Virus record (IMG/VR): IMGVR_UViG_3300027659_000260
Coordinates: 1 to 21,023 of that record
From: a virus
DNA length: 21,023 nt
Reading direction: 5' to 3' (one strand)
The notes below the pieces were generated by a model, which saw only the letters and a list, made by a program, of their open reading frames with translations, did not search any database and was not told the DNA's origin. Below, one piece after another: positions 1 through 5,918 of this stretch. Each line of letters begins with the position of its first letter. The stretch's first letter is position 1. A program made the translations under genes and the position numbers.

Positions 1-126
1 TCAGAAGAAACAAAAGAAAAATTTAAAGATAGAATTTGTAGTGAGGAAACAAAAGAAAAAATGAGTGAAGCTGCTAAATTAAGATGGCAAAATAAAAAAA
101 ATAACTTACAATTAATTACCGAATAA
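1..126 (+). CDS. C-terminal fragment of a GIY-YIG/NUMOD3-type homing endonuclease (5' end outside window)
   Basis: The first 41 codons are open in frame 1 and end with TAA at 124-126; the start lies upstream of the window. The peptide contains two SEETKEK-type units, the second running into a KMSEAAKLRWQ stretch. This matches the NUMOD3 DNA-binding repeats at the end of the complete endonuclease at 2635-3138, which has SEETKLKMSEAKK followed by LYWQ. NUMOD3 repeats are known as sequence-recognition modules of GIY-YIG and HNH homing endonucleases. I infer that this is a second, paralogous free-standing homing endonuclease about 2.5 kb from the first. The catalytic domain is not visible, so GIY-YIG rather than HNH is a guess from the paralogue. 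A strong terminator follows 24 bp after the stop. Confidence 0.75.
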   Translation, partial: SEETKEKFKDRICSEETKEKMSEAAKLRWQNKKNNLQLITE

Positions 127-150
127 TTACTTTTCTATTTTATTTTAAAG

Positions 151-184
151 CCCCATCCTCATAAAGGTGGGGTTTTTTGTTTTA
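151..184 (+). terminator. Rho-independent terminator after the endonuclease
   Basis: A 7-bp stem CCCCATC/GGTGGGG (151-157 with 166-172, one G-T wobble) encloses an 8-nt loop. It is followed by six T, one G and four T. The stem end and T tract form the first part of the 47-bp repeat at 167-213. Confidence 0.85.
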
Positions 185-213
185 AATATAATACAACTAT
201 TAAGTATTTAATA
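167..213 (+). repeat. 47-bp direct repeat, copy 1: terminator 3' arm plus promoter-like leader
   Basis: The 47 bases from GTGGGG and the T tract through AACTATTAAGTATTTAATA are identical to 1344-1390. The repeat starts inside the terminator stem and ends in an AACTATTAAGTATTTA element that resembles the leaders of the tail genes at 7186, 10644 and 16777. I read it as a combined stop-and-restart transcription module. The two copies flank the three genes at 250-1321. Recombination between them would delete that cassette cleanly and leave one module. The promoter role is inferred; the sequence identity is seen directly. Confidence 0.8.
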
Positions 214-249
214 TAAATAAACAAATAAAAAAAGTCCTTATATAATATA

Positions 250-447
250 ATGAATAAAATAAATATTATATTCAATAATTTTAAAAAGTACTGGGTTGAG
301 GTATCAACTACCCTTGGTATGATTATCGTTTTAATATCTTATTTAACAAAAAATATAGATTTTAATACGTTTATTGGGGGATTAATATCTATTATAACAA
401 TTATTACATCACTAAAGCAATTATTTAAAAAAAATGGTAGAGGATAG
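250..447 (+). CDS. Small membrane protein with two predicted transmembrane segments (holin-like size)
   Basis: The 65-residue product has two hydrophobic stretches, about residues 19-33 (STTLGMIIVLISYLT) and 39-55 (TFIGGLISIITIITSL). The N-terminus and the C-terminus (KQLFKKNGRG) are basic. Size, two membrane passes and a charged tail fit a small holin or a superinfection-exclusion membrane protein, but no family motif is recognised. It is the first gene of a three-gene cassette of membrane or exported proteins, downstream of the 47-bp terminator-promoter repeat. The next gene starts inside its last codons, a 14-bp overlap that suggests translational coupling. The endolysin of this phage lies about 20 kb away, so a holin role is not supported by context. 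Confidence 0.75.
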   Translation: MNKINIIFNNFKKYWVEVSTTLGMIIVLISYLTKNIDFNTFIGGLISIITIITSLKQLFKKNGRG

Positions 448-883
448 TTTATTAACACTAGCAGTTAAAAATACTGATAACACAAAAATAAAGTCAATTA
501 AGGATTCATCAACTATTAGTAGTTTAATCTTAGACGATAATGATATATTAATAGGTATAATATATAAAAATGGTAATACTATTTTTATAAATGGTAATAA
601 ACAAGTTGGTGATTATACCGATGATATTACACCTACTAAAAAAGACTTACATTTAAAGTCCGATACAATAAAATTAGGTGATATGACTTGGATTAAATAT
701 GAACCGAGGGGTGATGTACAACCACTAAAATTATATTCAACGGATAAACCTAAATTATATAATGTTGATAAAAAAGATTTATATCCACTAAACCCCCATT
801 TTAATTCAATGATATTCGTATTTACGATTATAACAGTTTATATATTTATAATAAGATCCTACAATCTTTTATTTAAACCATAA
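434..883 (+). CDS. C-terminally membrane-anchored protein of unknown function
   Basis: The 149-residue product has a polar, beta-prone N-terminal region (about 1-122) rich in Asp, Lys, Asn and Thr. A single hydrophobic segment follows near residues 126-145 (MIFVFTIITVYIFIIRSYN), and only a few residues remain after it. There is no signal peptide, so the topology resembles a tail-anchored protein with its soluble domain in the cytoplasm. The start overlaps the preceding gene by 14 bp, which supports ATG 434 and coupled expression. The central part (GDMTWIKYEPRGD) looks like a folded domain but matches nothing I recognise. Position between a two-pass membrane protein and a secreted protein suggests an envelope-directed function, possibly superinfection exclusion. 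That is inference from context only. Confidence 0.75.
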   Translation: MVEDSLLTLAVKNTDNTKIKSIKDSSTISSLILDDNDILIGIIYKNGNTIFINGNKQVGDYTDDITPTKKDLHLKSDTIKLGDMTWIKYEPRGDVQPLKLYSTDKPKLYNVDKKDLYPLNPHFNSMIFVFTIITVYIFIIRSYNLLFKP

Positions 884-901
884 ACAATTTATATATAAAA
901 T

Positions 902-1321
902 ATGAAAAAATTTTTATTATTATTTTTATTAATATTACCAGTAGTATTAATGTCACAAATTGTTAATATTAAAGGAACTTGTACCCAAATTAAACAAGAT
1001 GTTTTTACTATTAGATATAGTATAGAAAGAGGGAGTTTAGATAGTGGTATAACTGATATAAATACTTTTTTTTATATTGAGCAAAGGATACCTGATAATG
1101 TTTATCCAATTGGATTAACCGCTGGTGGTGGTATATATTCATTTACAGACCATATTTTAACATATACTTGGTATAGCCTACCAAAAGTTGATTTTATTGA
1201 AGTGGTCTATAAAGTTAAAGTAGATCAGGTTTGTGAAGTAACTGTTTTAACGGGATGGTATTACTATTTAGTGGCGGAGGAAAAACAAGTTTATAAACTA
1301 CCCGAAGTTAGATTAGAATAA
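902..1321 (+). CDS. Secreted protein with Bacteroidota-type signal peptide, possible moron product
   Basis: Residues 1-19 form a classic signal peptide: MKK, a long Leu-rich core, then VVLMSQ. Cleavage before Gln19 is a pattern common in Bacteroidota exported proteins. The mature part of about 120 residues is rich in beta-strand-forming residues and has two cysteines (C27, C111) that could form a disulfide. The segment from about 36 to 107 (IRYSIER, FYIEQRIPD, GGGIYSF, LTYTWYSLP, VVYKVKV) reminds me of a beta-sandwich module in Bacteroidota cell-surface proteins; this is a memory-based impression, not a search result. A phage structural protein would not carry a signal peptide. Export to the periplasm or surface of the infected cell suggests a moron that alters the host envelope. 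It ends directly at a terminator. Confidence 0.8.
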   Translation: MKKFLLLFLLILPVVLMSQIVNIKGTCTQIKQDVFTIRYSIERGSLDSGITDINTFFYIEQRIPDNVYPIGLTAGGGIYSFTDHILTYTWYSLPKVDFIEVVYKVKVDQVCEVTVLTGWYYYLVAEEKQVYKLPEVRLE

Positions 1322-1327
1322 GTATTA

Positions 1328-1360
1328 AACCCCTACTCTAAAAGTGGGGTTTTTTGTTTT
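1328..1360 (+). terminator. Rho-independent terminator closing the envelope-protein cassette
   Basis: AACCCC, one bulged T, and ACT pair with AGT and GGGGTT (1328-1336 with 1343-1351) around a short CTAAAA loop. TTTTTTGTTTT follows. It is 7 nt after the stop codon of the secreted-protein gene. Its 3' arm and T tract are the start of the second 47-bp repeat. Confidence 0.85.
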
Positions 1361-1390
1361 AAATATAATACAACTATTAAGTATTTAATA
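1344..1390 (+). repeat. 47-bp direct repeat, copy 2: terminator 3' arm plus promoter-like leader
   Basis: This segment is identical to 167-213 over all 47 bases. Its AAGTATTTA element begins exactly 24 nt before the ATG at 1403. The same distance separates AA(G/A)TATTTA from the ATG in the leaders of the genes at 7186 and 10644. This supports a promoter function for the 3' half and a real gene at 1403. The 5' half acts as the terminator of the upstream cassette. Confidence 0.8.
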
Positions 1391-1402
1391 AAAAATAAAC
1401 TA

Positions 1403-1522
1403 ATGTCTGAATTATCAATTCGTCACATCGCCCAAATAGTTCGTAGAAAAATGATTACGAAGGTAAAGCCGTCTGGTAAATTATATAATAGACAACAAAA
1501 TAAAAAAAATAAAAATGATTAA
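1403..1522 (+). CDS. 39-residue basic protein ahead of the head-tail adaptor gene
   Basis: ATG at 1403 opens a 39-codon frame: MSELSIRHIAQIVRRKMITK, then VKPSGKLYNRQQNKKNKND. It is highly basic (Arg and Lys throughout) and lacks acidic clusters and hydrophobic segments. The first half could form an amphipathic helix, so nucleic-acid binding is possible but unproven. Two things argue that it is real: the start lies exactly 24 nt after the promoter-like AAGTATTTA element, and the stop overlaps the start of the adaptor gene by 8 bp (ATGATTAA), a typical phage coupling. Its position just before a connector gene also suits a small head or connector accessory protein. No family is recognised. Confidence 0.6.
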   Translation: MSELSIRHIAQIVRRKMITKVKPSGKLYNRQQNKKNKND

Positions 1523-2060
1523 TACTTTTTTTACAAGTCAAGCGTGGTTAGCGGATTACTTACCAATAACTAAAAATATTGCGTATAGTGATATTGTCCC
1601 CCATCTACAAACAAGTCACCAAATTAACCTAAACGAGTTTTTAGGTACTAATTTTTTTAACTATCTTTTGGATAGTTATTCAGCGCAAACATTAAACGCT
1701 AATGAAATAATTTTAGTGGAAGATTTTATAAAACCTTACGTAGCTTGGGTAACATTATATTATATGACACCATTTTTAACTTTTCAATTATTTAATAAAG
1801 GGATTTTACAATTAACATCTGAAAATAGTCAGCCTGTTGATTTGGAAGTAATAAAATATTTATCAAAGAATACATTAGACCGTTCTCAGTGGTTTTCAGA
1901 GCGTCTAATAAACTATCTTTGTGATAATGGGAACTTATTCCCCCAATACACTAATAACAACTCCGATGATATAATACCTTTTGGTGGGGCAACAACTTAC
2001 GAAAGTGATTTATATTTAGGTGCTGGTAATTCTTGTAATAATAGAAGGATATTTGGATAA
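1515..2060 (+). CDS. Phage head-tail adaptor (neck) protein, DUF6712-like
   Basis: The 181-residue product has the pattern I associate with DUF6712 and related gp6-type connector proteins of Bacteroidota phages. This includes an early ITKNIAYSDIVPHLQTSHQINLNEFLGTNFF-like run (positions 18-48, with key residues I27, H30, Q37, L43, G44), then the FIKPYVAWVTLYYMTPFLTF helix (71-90) and NKG at 94-96. In the known family this helical protein forms the ring between portal and tail. The C-terminal 40 residues are Asn- and Gly-rich and less conserved. The start overlaps the upstream 39-aa gene by 8 bp. Portal and capsid genes are expected nearby but are not in the window, so they may lie upstream of position 1. 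The following gene is convergent. Confidence 0.6.
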   Translation: MINTFFTSQAWLADYLPITKNIAYSDIVPHLQTSHQINLNEFLGTNFFNYLLDSYSAQTLNANEIILVEDFIKPYVAWVTLYYMTPFLTFQLFNKGILQLTSENSQPVDLEVIKYLSKNTLDRSQWFSERLINYLCDNGNLFPQYTNNNSDDIIPFGGATTYESDLYLGAGNSCNNRRIFG

Positions 2061-2067
2061 TAAAATA

Positions 2068-2556
2068 TTAAACACTACGTCTTACAAAATTCTTACTAGT
2101 ATATAAAGAAGTGGGTAATATATAACACTCCTTTAATATCATTTTAGAATCTTTAACAAATGAAGTGGTGGGGCAATTAATATTGATAACATCCAATTTA
2201 TCAAAATCAATATTATTTAAAACTATATATTGATAAACATTATCTTTAAAGTAAAATAGGTAAGTCGCTTTATATCCTAAAAATCTTTCATCATTATTAA
2301 CCAATTCTAACATTCGGTCACACTTACCTTTTTCAAGTAACATCTCACCTTTATATTTTTCATCAAACCAACTACTAGTGAAAAATCTATTTTTTAGTTC
2401 TATAATTGCTCTACCCTCGTGATAAACACAATCAAATGATTCAAATTCAGTTGAGAATTCAACAACTTTATCTTTAAAAATACGATTAACTATTGTATCA
2501 GCCTCAATAGCTTTAAACTTTTCACGATTATCCTGATATTCTTTTGATTTATACAT
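2068..2556 (-). CDS. Predicted PD-(D/E)XK-superfamily nuclease
   Basis: The 162-residue product contains an acidic residue followed by ExK: D42 (FESFDCVYHEG) and E53-L-K55 (AIIELKNR). The segment reads as two beta-strands carrying the catalytic residues of a PD-(D/E)XK fold. After them come a charged helix with W63, E66-K67, E71 and E75, and further strands (YKATYLFYFKD, YIVLNN). Known members of this fold include restriction enzymes, phage Holliday-junction resolvases and replication or recombination nucleases. Which of these applies cannot be told here. It is the only minus-strand gene in the first 15 kb, inserted between the adaptor gene and the endonuclease/sigma/methyltransferase operon. 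Pairing with the nearby methyltransferase as a restriction system is conceivable but the genes are divergent and 1.1 kb apart. Confidence 0.6.
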   Translation of the reverse strand: MYKSKEYQDNREKFKAIEADTIVNRIFKDKVVEFSTEFESFDCVYHEGRAIIELKNRFFTSSWFDEKYKGEMLLEKGKCDRMLELVNNDERFLGYKATYLFYFKDNVYQYIVLNNIDFDKLDVININCPTTSFVKDSKMILKECYILPTSLYTSKNFVRRSV

Positions 2557-2588
2557 AATTTCTATTTACAAATAAATATATAGAAATT
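2557..2588 (-). promoter_or_regulatory. 9-bp inverted repeat abutting the nuclease start (operator or leader hairpin)
   Basis: AATTTCTAT (2557-2565) and ATAGAAATT (2580-2588) are perfect reverse complements separated by 14 nt. The repeat directly adjoins the start codon of the minus-strand nuclease gene and sits in the 78-bp divergent intergenic region. It could be an operator for both directions or a hairpin in the nuclease mRNA leader. A TTGACA hexamer at 2610-2615 faces the plus strand, but spacing to a good -10 box before the ATG at 2635 is poor. Confidence 0.4.
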
Positions 2589-2634
2589 TAGCAAAAGTCA
2601 TTTTTTTTATTGACAATTCAAACTATTTATATAT

Positions 2635-3138
2635 ATGGAAAATAATTATTATATATACTTTCACATTAACCCCCTCTATAACAAAGTGTTTTACGTTGGG
2701 AAGGGTAAAGATAAACGAGCGTGGAGTAATCGTAATAGAAATCAGTATTGGAATAATACCGTTAATAAATACGGATATATTGTAGATATTTTTGAGGATA
2801 ATTTAACCGAGGATGAGGCATTCCAACGAGAAAAATTCTATATTAATAAAATAGGTAGAACTAATTTAGTTAATCTAACTGATGGTGGGGAAGGTCAAAG
2901 TGGTAATAAAAATTGGTTAGGTAAAAAACATACTGACGAAGCACGTAAAAAATGTAGTGAAACAAAAATTGGTAATAAAAATCCATTAGGAACTATTAGG
3001 TCAGAAGAAACAAAAAAGAAAATGTCCGAATCACTAAAAGGTAAAAAAAACGCATTAGGATCAATTAGGTCAGAAGAGACAAAATTAAAAATGTCAGAAG
3101 CAAAAAAATTATATTGGCAATCTAAAAAATCATTATAA
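2635..3138 (+). CDS. GIY-YIG homing endonuclease with NUMOD3 repeats
   Basis: The N-terminus carries a variant GIY-YIG motif: YYIYFHI (5-11) followed by VFYVGKGKDKRAW (18-30). R28 lies at the conserved basic site, and a helix with E61/E66 (EDEAFQREKFYI) supplies the candidate metal-binding glutamate. NLTDGGEG (80-87) is the typical end of this nuclease domain. Residues 90-158 are three 23-residue NUMOD3-type repeats, each beginning G(N/K)KN and containing SEETK or DEARK, which act in sequence-specific DNA contact in known homologues. The first residue of GIY is replaced by Y/I, as in many phage members. The stop overlaps the next ATG (TAATG), so it is translationally coupled to the sigma-like gene. 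It is probably a free-standing homing gene. Confidence 0.88.
   Translation: MENNYYIYFHINPLYNKVFYVGKGKDKRAWSNRNRNQYWNNTVNKYGYIVDIFEDNLTEDEAFQREKFYINKIGRTNLVNLTDGGEGQSGNKNWLGKKHTDEARKKCSETKIGNKNPLGTIRSEETKKKMSESLKGKKNALGSIRSEETKLKMSEAKKLYWQSKKSL
2902..3108 (+). repeat. Three tandem 69-bp repeats encoding NUMOD3 units
   Basis: Units at 2902-2970, 2971-3039 and 3040-3108 each encode 23 residues beginning G(N/K)KN. Units 2 and 3 are closely similar at DNA level (IRSEETK in both). TCAGAAGAAACAAAA of unit 2 (3001-3015) also occurs at 1-15, in the truncated paralogue at the window start. Confidence 0.7.
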
Positions 3139-3704
3139 TGAGTAAAGAAATAATAGATAACTATTTTAGCAAGCGATATAAATTTTTAAATTCGGTTGTT
3201 GTAAATGTTAATAGGGGAAAAAATATACCCGAAGATTTATATACAGATCTGGTTAATGAACTATATATTTTTATTATTAAAAATATTAATAAGATTGAGC
3301 CTATAATAGAAAAGTCGGGTGAATCTGGATTGGAGGGATTTTGTGTAATGTGGATTAAAAATCAAGTACGTTGGACATCTGACTTTAAAAAGTTAAATGA
3401 AATACATAAGTCGTTTAAGAGCGAATATATTGTTGAGTTTGATAATAGATTGATTGATGATTTATACTTCGTTAAATACGAGGAAATAGACCTATTAAGG
3501 TTTTTTACAGAAGATCAGACATCAAAAATATTAAAGACCTATAAAATAATGGAGGGGTTTGAACAATACGAAAAAAACTTATTTGAATTATATTTTACGC
3601 AGCAAAGATCAATGACCGAAATATCAAAAATGGTGGGTATATCAAAAGGTAGTGTATTTAACTTATTACACGAGATGTATAAAAAAATAAAAAGCAAATT
3701 ATAA
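3138..3704 (+). CDS. Sigma-70-like phage sigma factor
   Basis: The 188-residue product has the two-domain plan of a small sigma factor. Residues about 34-80 resemble region 2 (LYTDLVNELYIFIIKN, then FCVMWIKNQVRW). Residues about 145-188 resemble region 4 with a helix-turn-helix (MTEISKMVGISKGSVFNLLHEM) and a basic tail. Known phage sigma factors recruit host RNA polymerase core to phage middle or late promoters. Here the obvious candidates are the AACTA/AAGTATTTA leaders before the tail genes. It is joined to its neighbours on both sides by TAATG overlaps, so endonuclease, sigma factor and methyltransferase are probably made together. Region 2 is divergent, so a plain HTH regulator remains an alternative. 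Confidence 0.65.
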   Translation: MSKEIIDNYFSKRYKFLNSVVVNVNRGKNIPEDLYTDLVNELYIFIIKNINKIEPIIEKSGESGLEGFCVMWIKNQVRWTSDFKKLNEIHKSFKSEYIVEFDNRLIDDLYFVKYEEIDLLRFFTEDQTSKILKTYKIMEGFEQYEKNLFELYFTQQRSMTEISKMVGISKGSVFNLLHEMYKKIKSKL

Positions 3705-4582
3705 TGAACCATACAATAATAAATGCGGATTGTTTTGAGGAGATTAAAAATTTCGCAGATAACTCAATAGACCTAATTATAACATCACCCCCATATTCAG
3801 ATATAATTAGTTACGGAAAAAATATTGATGTTAAAAAATCTAGTGAATATGTAGATTGGATATTACCCCTATTCAACGAGATATACCGAGTTTTAAAACC
3901 TAGTGGTAGTTTTATACTTAATATCAACGATAATTGTAGTAATGGTTATAGAAACACCTTTATTTACGAATTAATATATAGAAGTTCAAAGGAAACAAAA
4001 TTAAAGTTTTACGATACCTATATTTGGCATAAAAGAAATGGGATACCTAATGGTGCTAATAAAAGATTTAGAAATAATACTGAATTTATATTCCATTTTT
4101 GTAAAGATGCTAAACAGATGAAATTTTATATGGATAGAGTTTTGATTGAACCAAAGGATTCATATAAAAATAGGTTTAATAATGAAGTTGTATATGACGG
4201 ACAGGGACAGATTGTAGAAGGAGCAAGAATTAAAAAAAAGATAAAGTATTTAACTGCTTCAGTAAATAAAACAAAAGATGGTTATACTGAAAATACTAAT
4301 ATTAGAATATTACCTGATAAAACGAGACCAGATAATGTTTTTAGATTTGCTACCGCAGGGGCATCACGAGATAACACCATTAAACATCCTGCACCATTTA
4401 ATAAAGAGTTACCCCAATACTTTATAAATTTATTAACAGATGAGGGTGATATAGTAATGGATACTTTTGGTGGTATAATGACTAGTGGTTTAGCAGCAAA
4501 AAGTTTAAATAGAAATTTTATAGGGATTGAACTTAATGAAAAATACGCTGAGTTTGGGGAAAAAAGAATTAATAAACATTAA
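3704..4582 (+). CDS. Orphan DNA methyltransferase, beta-class (N6-adenine or N4-cytosine)
   Basis: The 292-residue product carries the catalytic motif IV TSPPY at residues 27-31, close to the N-terminus. The SAM-binding motif I is near the C-terminus as DTFGG (253-257, in place of DPFxG), followed by SGLAA and FIGIELNEKY. This order defines the beta class of amino-methyltransferases. SPPY is found in both N4-cytosine and N6-adenine enzymes, so the modified base is open. The middle region (about 100-225, with WHKRNGIPNGANKRFRN) should hold the target recognition domain. No restriction endonuclease is adjacent, so it probably protects phage DNA from host restriction or marks it for regulation. 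The gene follows the sigma-like gene with a TAATG overlap. The Pro to Thr change in motif I (DPF to DTF) is mild. Confidence 0.88.
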   Translation: MNHTIINADCFEEIKNFADNSIDLIITSPPYSDIISYGKNIDVKKSSEYVDWILPLFNEIYRVLKPSGSFILNINDNCSNGYRNTFIYELIYRSSKETKLKFYDTYIWHKRNGIPNGANKRFRNNTEFIFHFCKDAKQMKFYMDRVLIEPKDSYKNRFNNEVVYDGQGQIVEGARIKKKIKYLTASVNKTKDGYTENTNIRILPDKTRPDNVFRFATAGASRDNTIKHPAPFNKELPQYFINLLTDEGDIVMDTFGGIMTSGLAAKSLNRNFIGIELNEKYAEFGEKRINKH

Positions 4583-4594
4583 AACAAAAATAAA

Positions 4595-4879
4595 ATGTTA
4601 AAATTAATAATATTATCAGTTTCAATAGGATTTTTATTTATTCACGCAGAACCCCTTATTTTATTAAAACGAGTATTAGGCTTTAAAGAAGAACATTACG
4701 ATTTCTACGGGGTTAATAAGAGGTTTATTTACCGATTATTGACTTGTGTAATGTGTGTTAGTTTTTGGATTGGGTTGATATTATCAATAATATTTAACTT
4801 ATCTTTATTTGACTTATTACTAACATCAACAGTCTCATCTGTATTAGGTGCTTATATAGAAAAAAAATTAAATGATTAA
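4595..4879 (+). CDS. Small membrane protein with CxxC-SFW motif
   Basis: The 94-residue product has three hydrophobic stretches: about 3-18, 47-68 and 72-88. At the start of the second is CVMCVSFW (C51, C54, F57, W58). This CxxC-x-x-FW pattern at a membrane helix reminds me of DUF1360-like small membrane proteins found in many phages, where function is unknown. The C-terminus (EKKLND) is charged. It follows the methyltransferase by 12 bp and belongs to the same plus-strand operon. The next gene also has a CxxC pair. A zinc- or redox-linked membrane role is possible but not shown. Confidence 0.7.
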   Translation: MLKLIILSVSIGFLFIHAEPLILLKRVLGFKEEHYDFYGVNKRFIYRLLTCVMCVSFWIGLILSIIFNLSLFDLLLTSTVSSVLGAYIEKKLND

Positions 4880-4894
4880 TTAATATTTATAGAT

Positions 4895-5116
4895 ATGGAA
4901 TACGAAGATAATTTAAAATTATTAGGGGAGTTATTAATTGAATTGCAGGGTAAGTCAAAAATACTAAACCCCCAAACTAATTTAATGTTTAAACTTAATA
5001 ACTACTTTTTCCCTAAAAATTTAGAATACGGGAAATCCTGTAGTGGTTGTCGTGGTAGGGTATATAAGCGTTTAAATAATTTTTATAATGGTATCAAAAA
5101 TAATACAACAGATTGA
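4895..5116 (+). CDS. 73-aa protein with a CSGC motif, unknown function
   Basis: A helical N-terminal half (DNLKLLGELLIELQGKSKIL) is followed by YGKSCSGCRGRVYKRL near residues 45-60, with C49 and C52. A single CxxC pair among Arg/Lys residues could bind zinc as half of a dimeric site or contact nucleic acid. Small proteins of this look sit before the terminase in some Bacteroidota phages, but I cannot name a family. The leader TAATATTTATAGATATG resembles the leaders at 19787 and of the minus-strand gene at 16213. Its last 29 bp overlap the next gene in another frame. Confidence 0.65.
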   Translation: MEYEDNLKLLGELLIELQGKSKILNPQTNLMFKLNNYFFPKNLEYGKSCSGCRGRVYKRLNNFYNGIKNNTTD

Positions 5117-5525
5117 AGATTTGGATAATGTATCTTATAATCTTTTACAATATATTAGGGGTGTTTTTATAGATGAATATCTAGATCAAAGGCAAGATAT
5201 TGATTATAAATTTAAAAAACAGATTATTGAATTATTAGATGATTCGTATATCCATATCTACGCAATATTAATAAATAAGTTTTTAGATAAGGATAAATTA
5301 AAATCATTATCAAAAAATTTAATAAATGATCTAGTATTTTTAGATATATTATTGGAGGATTATATTGAGATAGTTTCAATATTACCAACGCACCACTTAA
5401 TGTGCTTACAATTTATAAAAAATAATTTATTAGAAACAGAAAAATACGAAATATTATCAAATATTAATAAATTTTTTAATTTATTAGTAGAAGAATTAAT
5501 AATAACTGGATTATTATTAGACTAA
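5088..5525 (+). CDS. Alpha-helical protein of unknown function
   Basis: The 145-residue product is almost entirely predicted helix, rich in Leu, Ile, Asp and Lys (DLVFLDILLEDYIEIVSIL, LLVEELIITGLLLD). It has no signal peptide and no clear transmembrane segment, although the C-terminus is hydrophobic. No motif is recognised. The only good start, ATG 5088, lies 29 bp inside the preceding gene; no other in-frame ATG occurs in the N-terminal half. It is the last gene before the terminase pair and is separated from it by 24 bp. Position suggests a packaging or regulatory accessory protein, but this is not supported by sequence. Confidence 0.65.
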   Translation: MVSKIIQQIEDLDNVSYNLLQYIRGVFIDEYLDQRQDIDYKFKKQIIELLDDSYIHIYAILINKFLDKDKLKSLSKNLINDLVFLDILLEDYIEIVSILPTHHLMCLQFIKNNLLETEKYEILSNINKFFNLLVEELIITGLLLD

Positions 5526-5549
5526 ACTTAGTAACAAATATTACAATAA

Positions 5550-5918
5550 ATGGGAAAAATGGAAAAACACAAGGAATTACTAATAAAATCACTAGAAAAA
5601 AACCTAGGATTAGTAACTCAATCTTGTAAAGAAGTTAGGGTTGATAGACAAACCCATTATAGATATATGAGGGAAGATCCCGAATATAAAAGAAGAGTTG
5701 ATGAAATAAATGAAATCACTATTGATTTTGTTGAACGTAAATTATTTGATAAAATATCGGAGGGTGAGGAAAGGTCTATCTTATTTTTTATGAAGTATAA
5801 AGGTAAAGATAGGGGTTATACCGATAGACAAGAAATTGATATTACTAGTAATGGTAAGATTAAGATTCAATTCGGTAAAGATGATGACGAGGAAGAGGAT
5901 AATTTATTAAATGGATAA
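5550..5918 (+). CDS. terS: Terminase small subunit
   Basis: Residues about 7-40 form an N-terminal helix-turn-helix (LLIKSLEKNLGLVTQSCKEV, then VDRQTHYRYM). It is followed by DPEYKRRVDEI and an oligomerisation helix, and then by FFMKYKGKDRGYTDRQE (about 80-94). The helix-turn-helix plus LKxKGKDRGY-like pattern is typical of phBC6A51-type small terminase subunits, which bind the packaging site and load the large subunit. The C-terminus is very acidic (DDDEEED), perhaps the contact to TerL. ATG 5550 and ATG 5559 are both possible starts; the first is used here. The stop overlaps the TerL start by 8 bp, a usual terS-terL arrangement. Confidence 0.85.
   Translation: MGKMEKHKELLIKSLEKNLGLVTQSCKEVRVDRQTHYRYMREDPEYKRRVDEINEITIDFVERKLFDKISEGEERSILFFMKYKGKDRGYTDRQEIDITSNGKIKIQFGKDDDEEEDNLLNG

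Noticed and set aside
2068-4582. Complete restriction-modification system from the PD-(D/E)XK nuclease and the methyltransferase
   Set aside because: The genes are divergent, separated by two other genes, and no target-recognition link is visible, so the pairing is unsupported.
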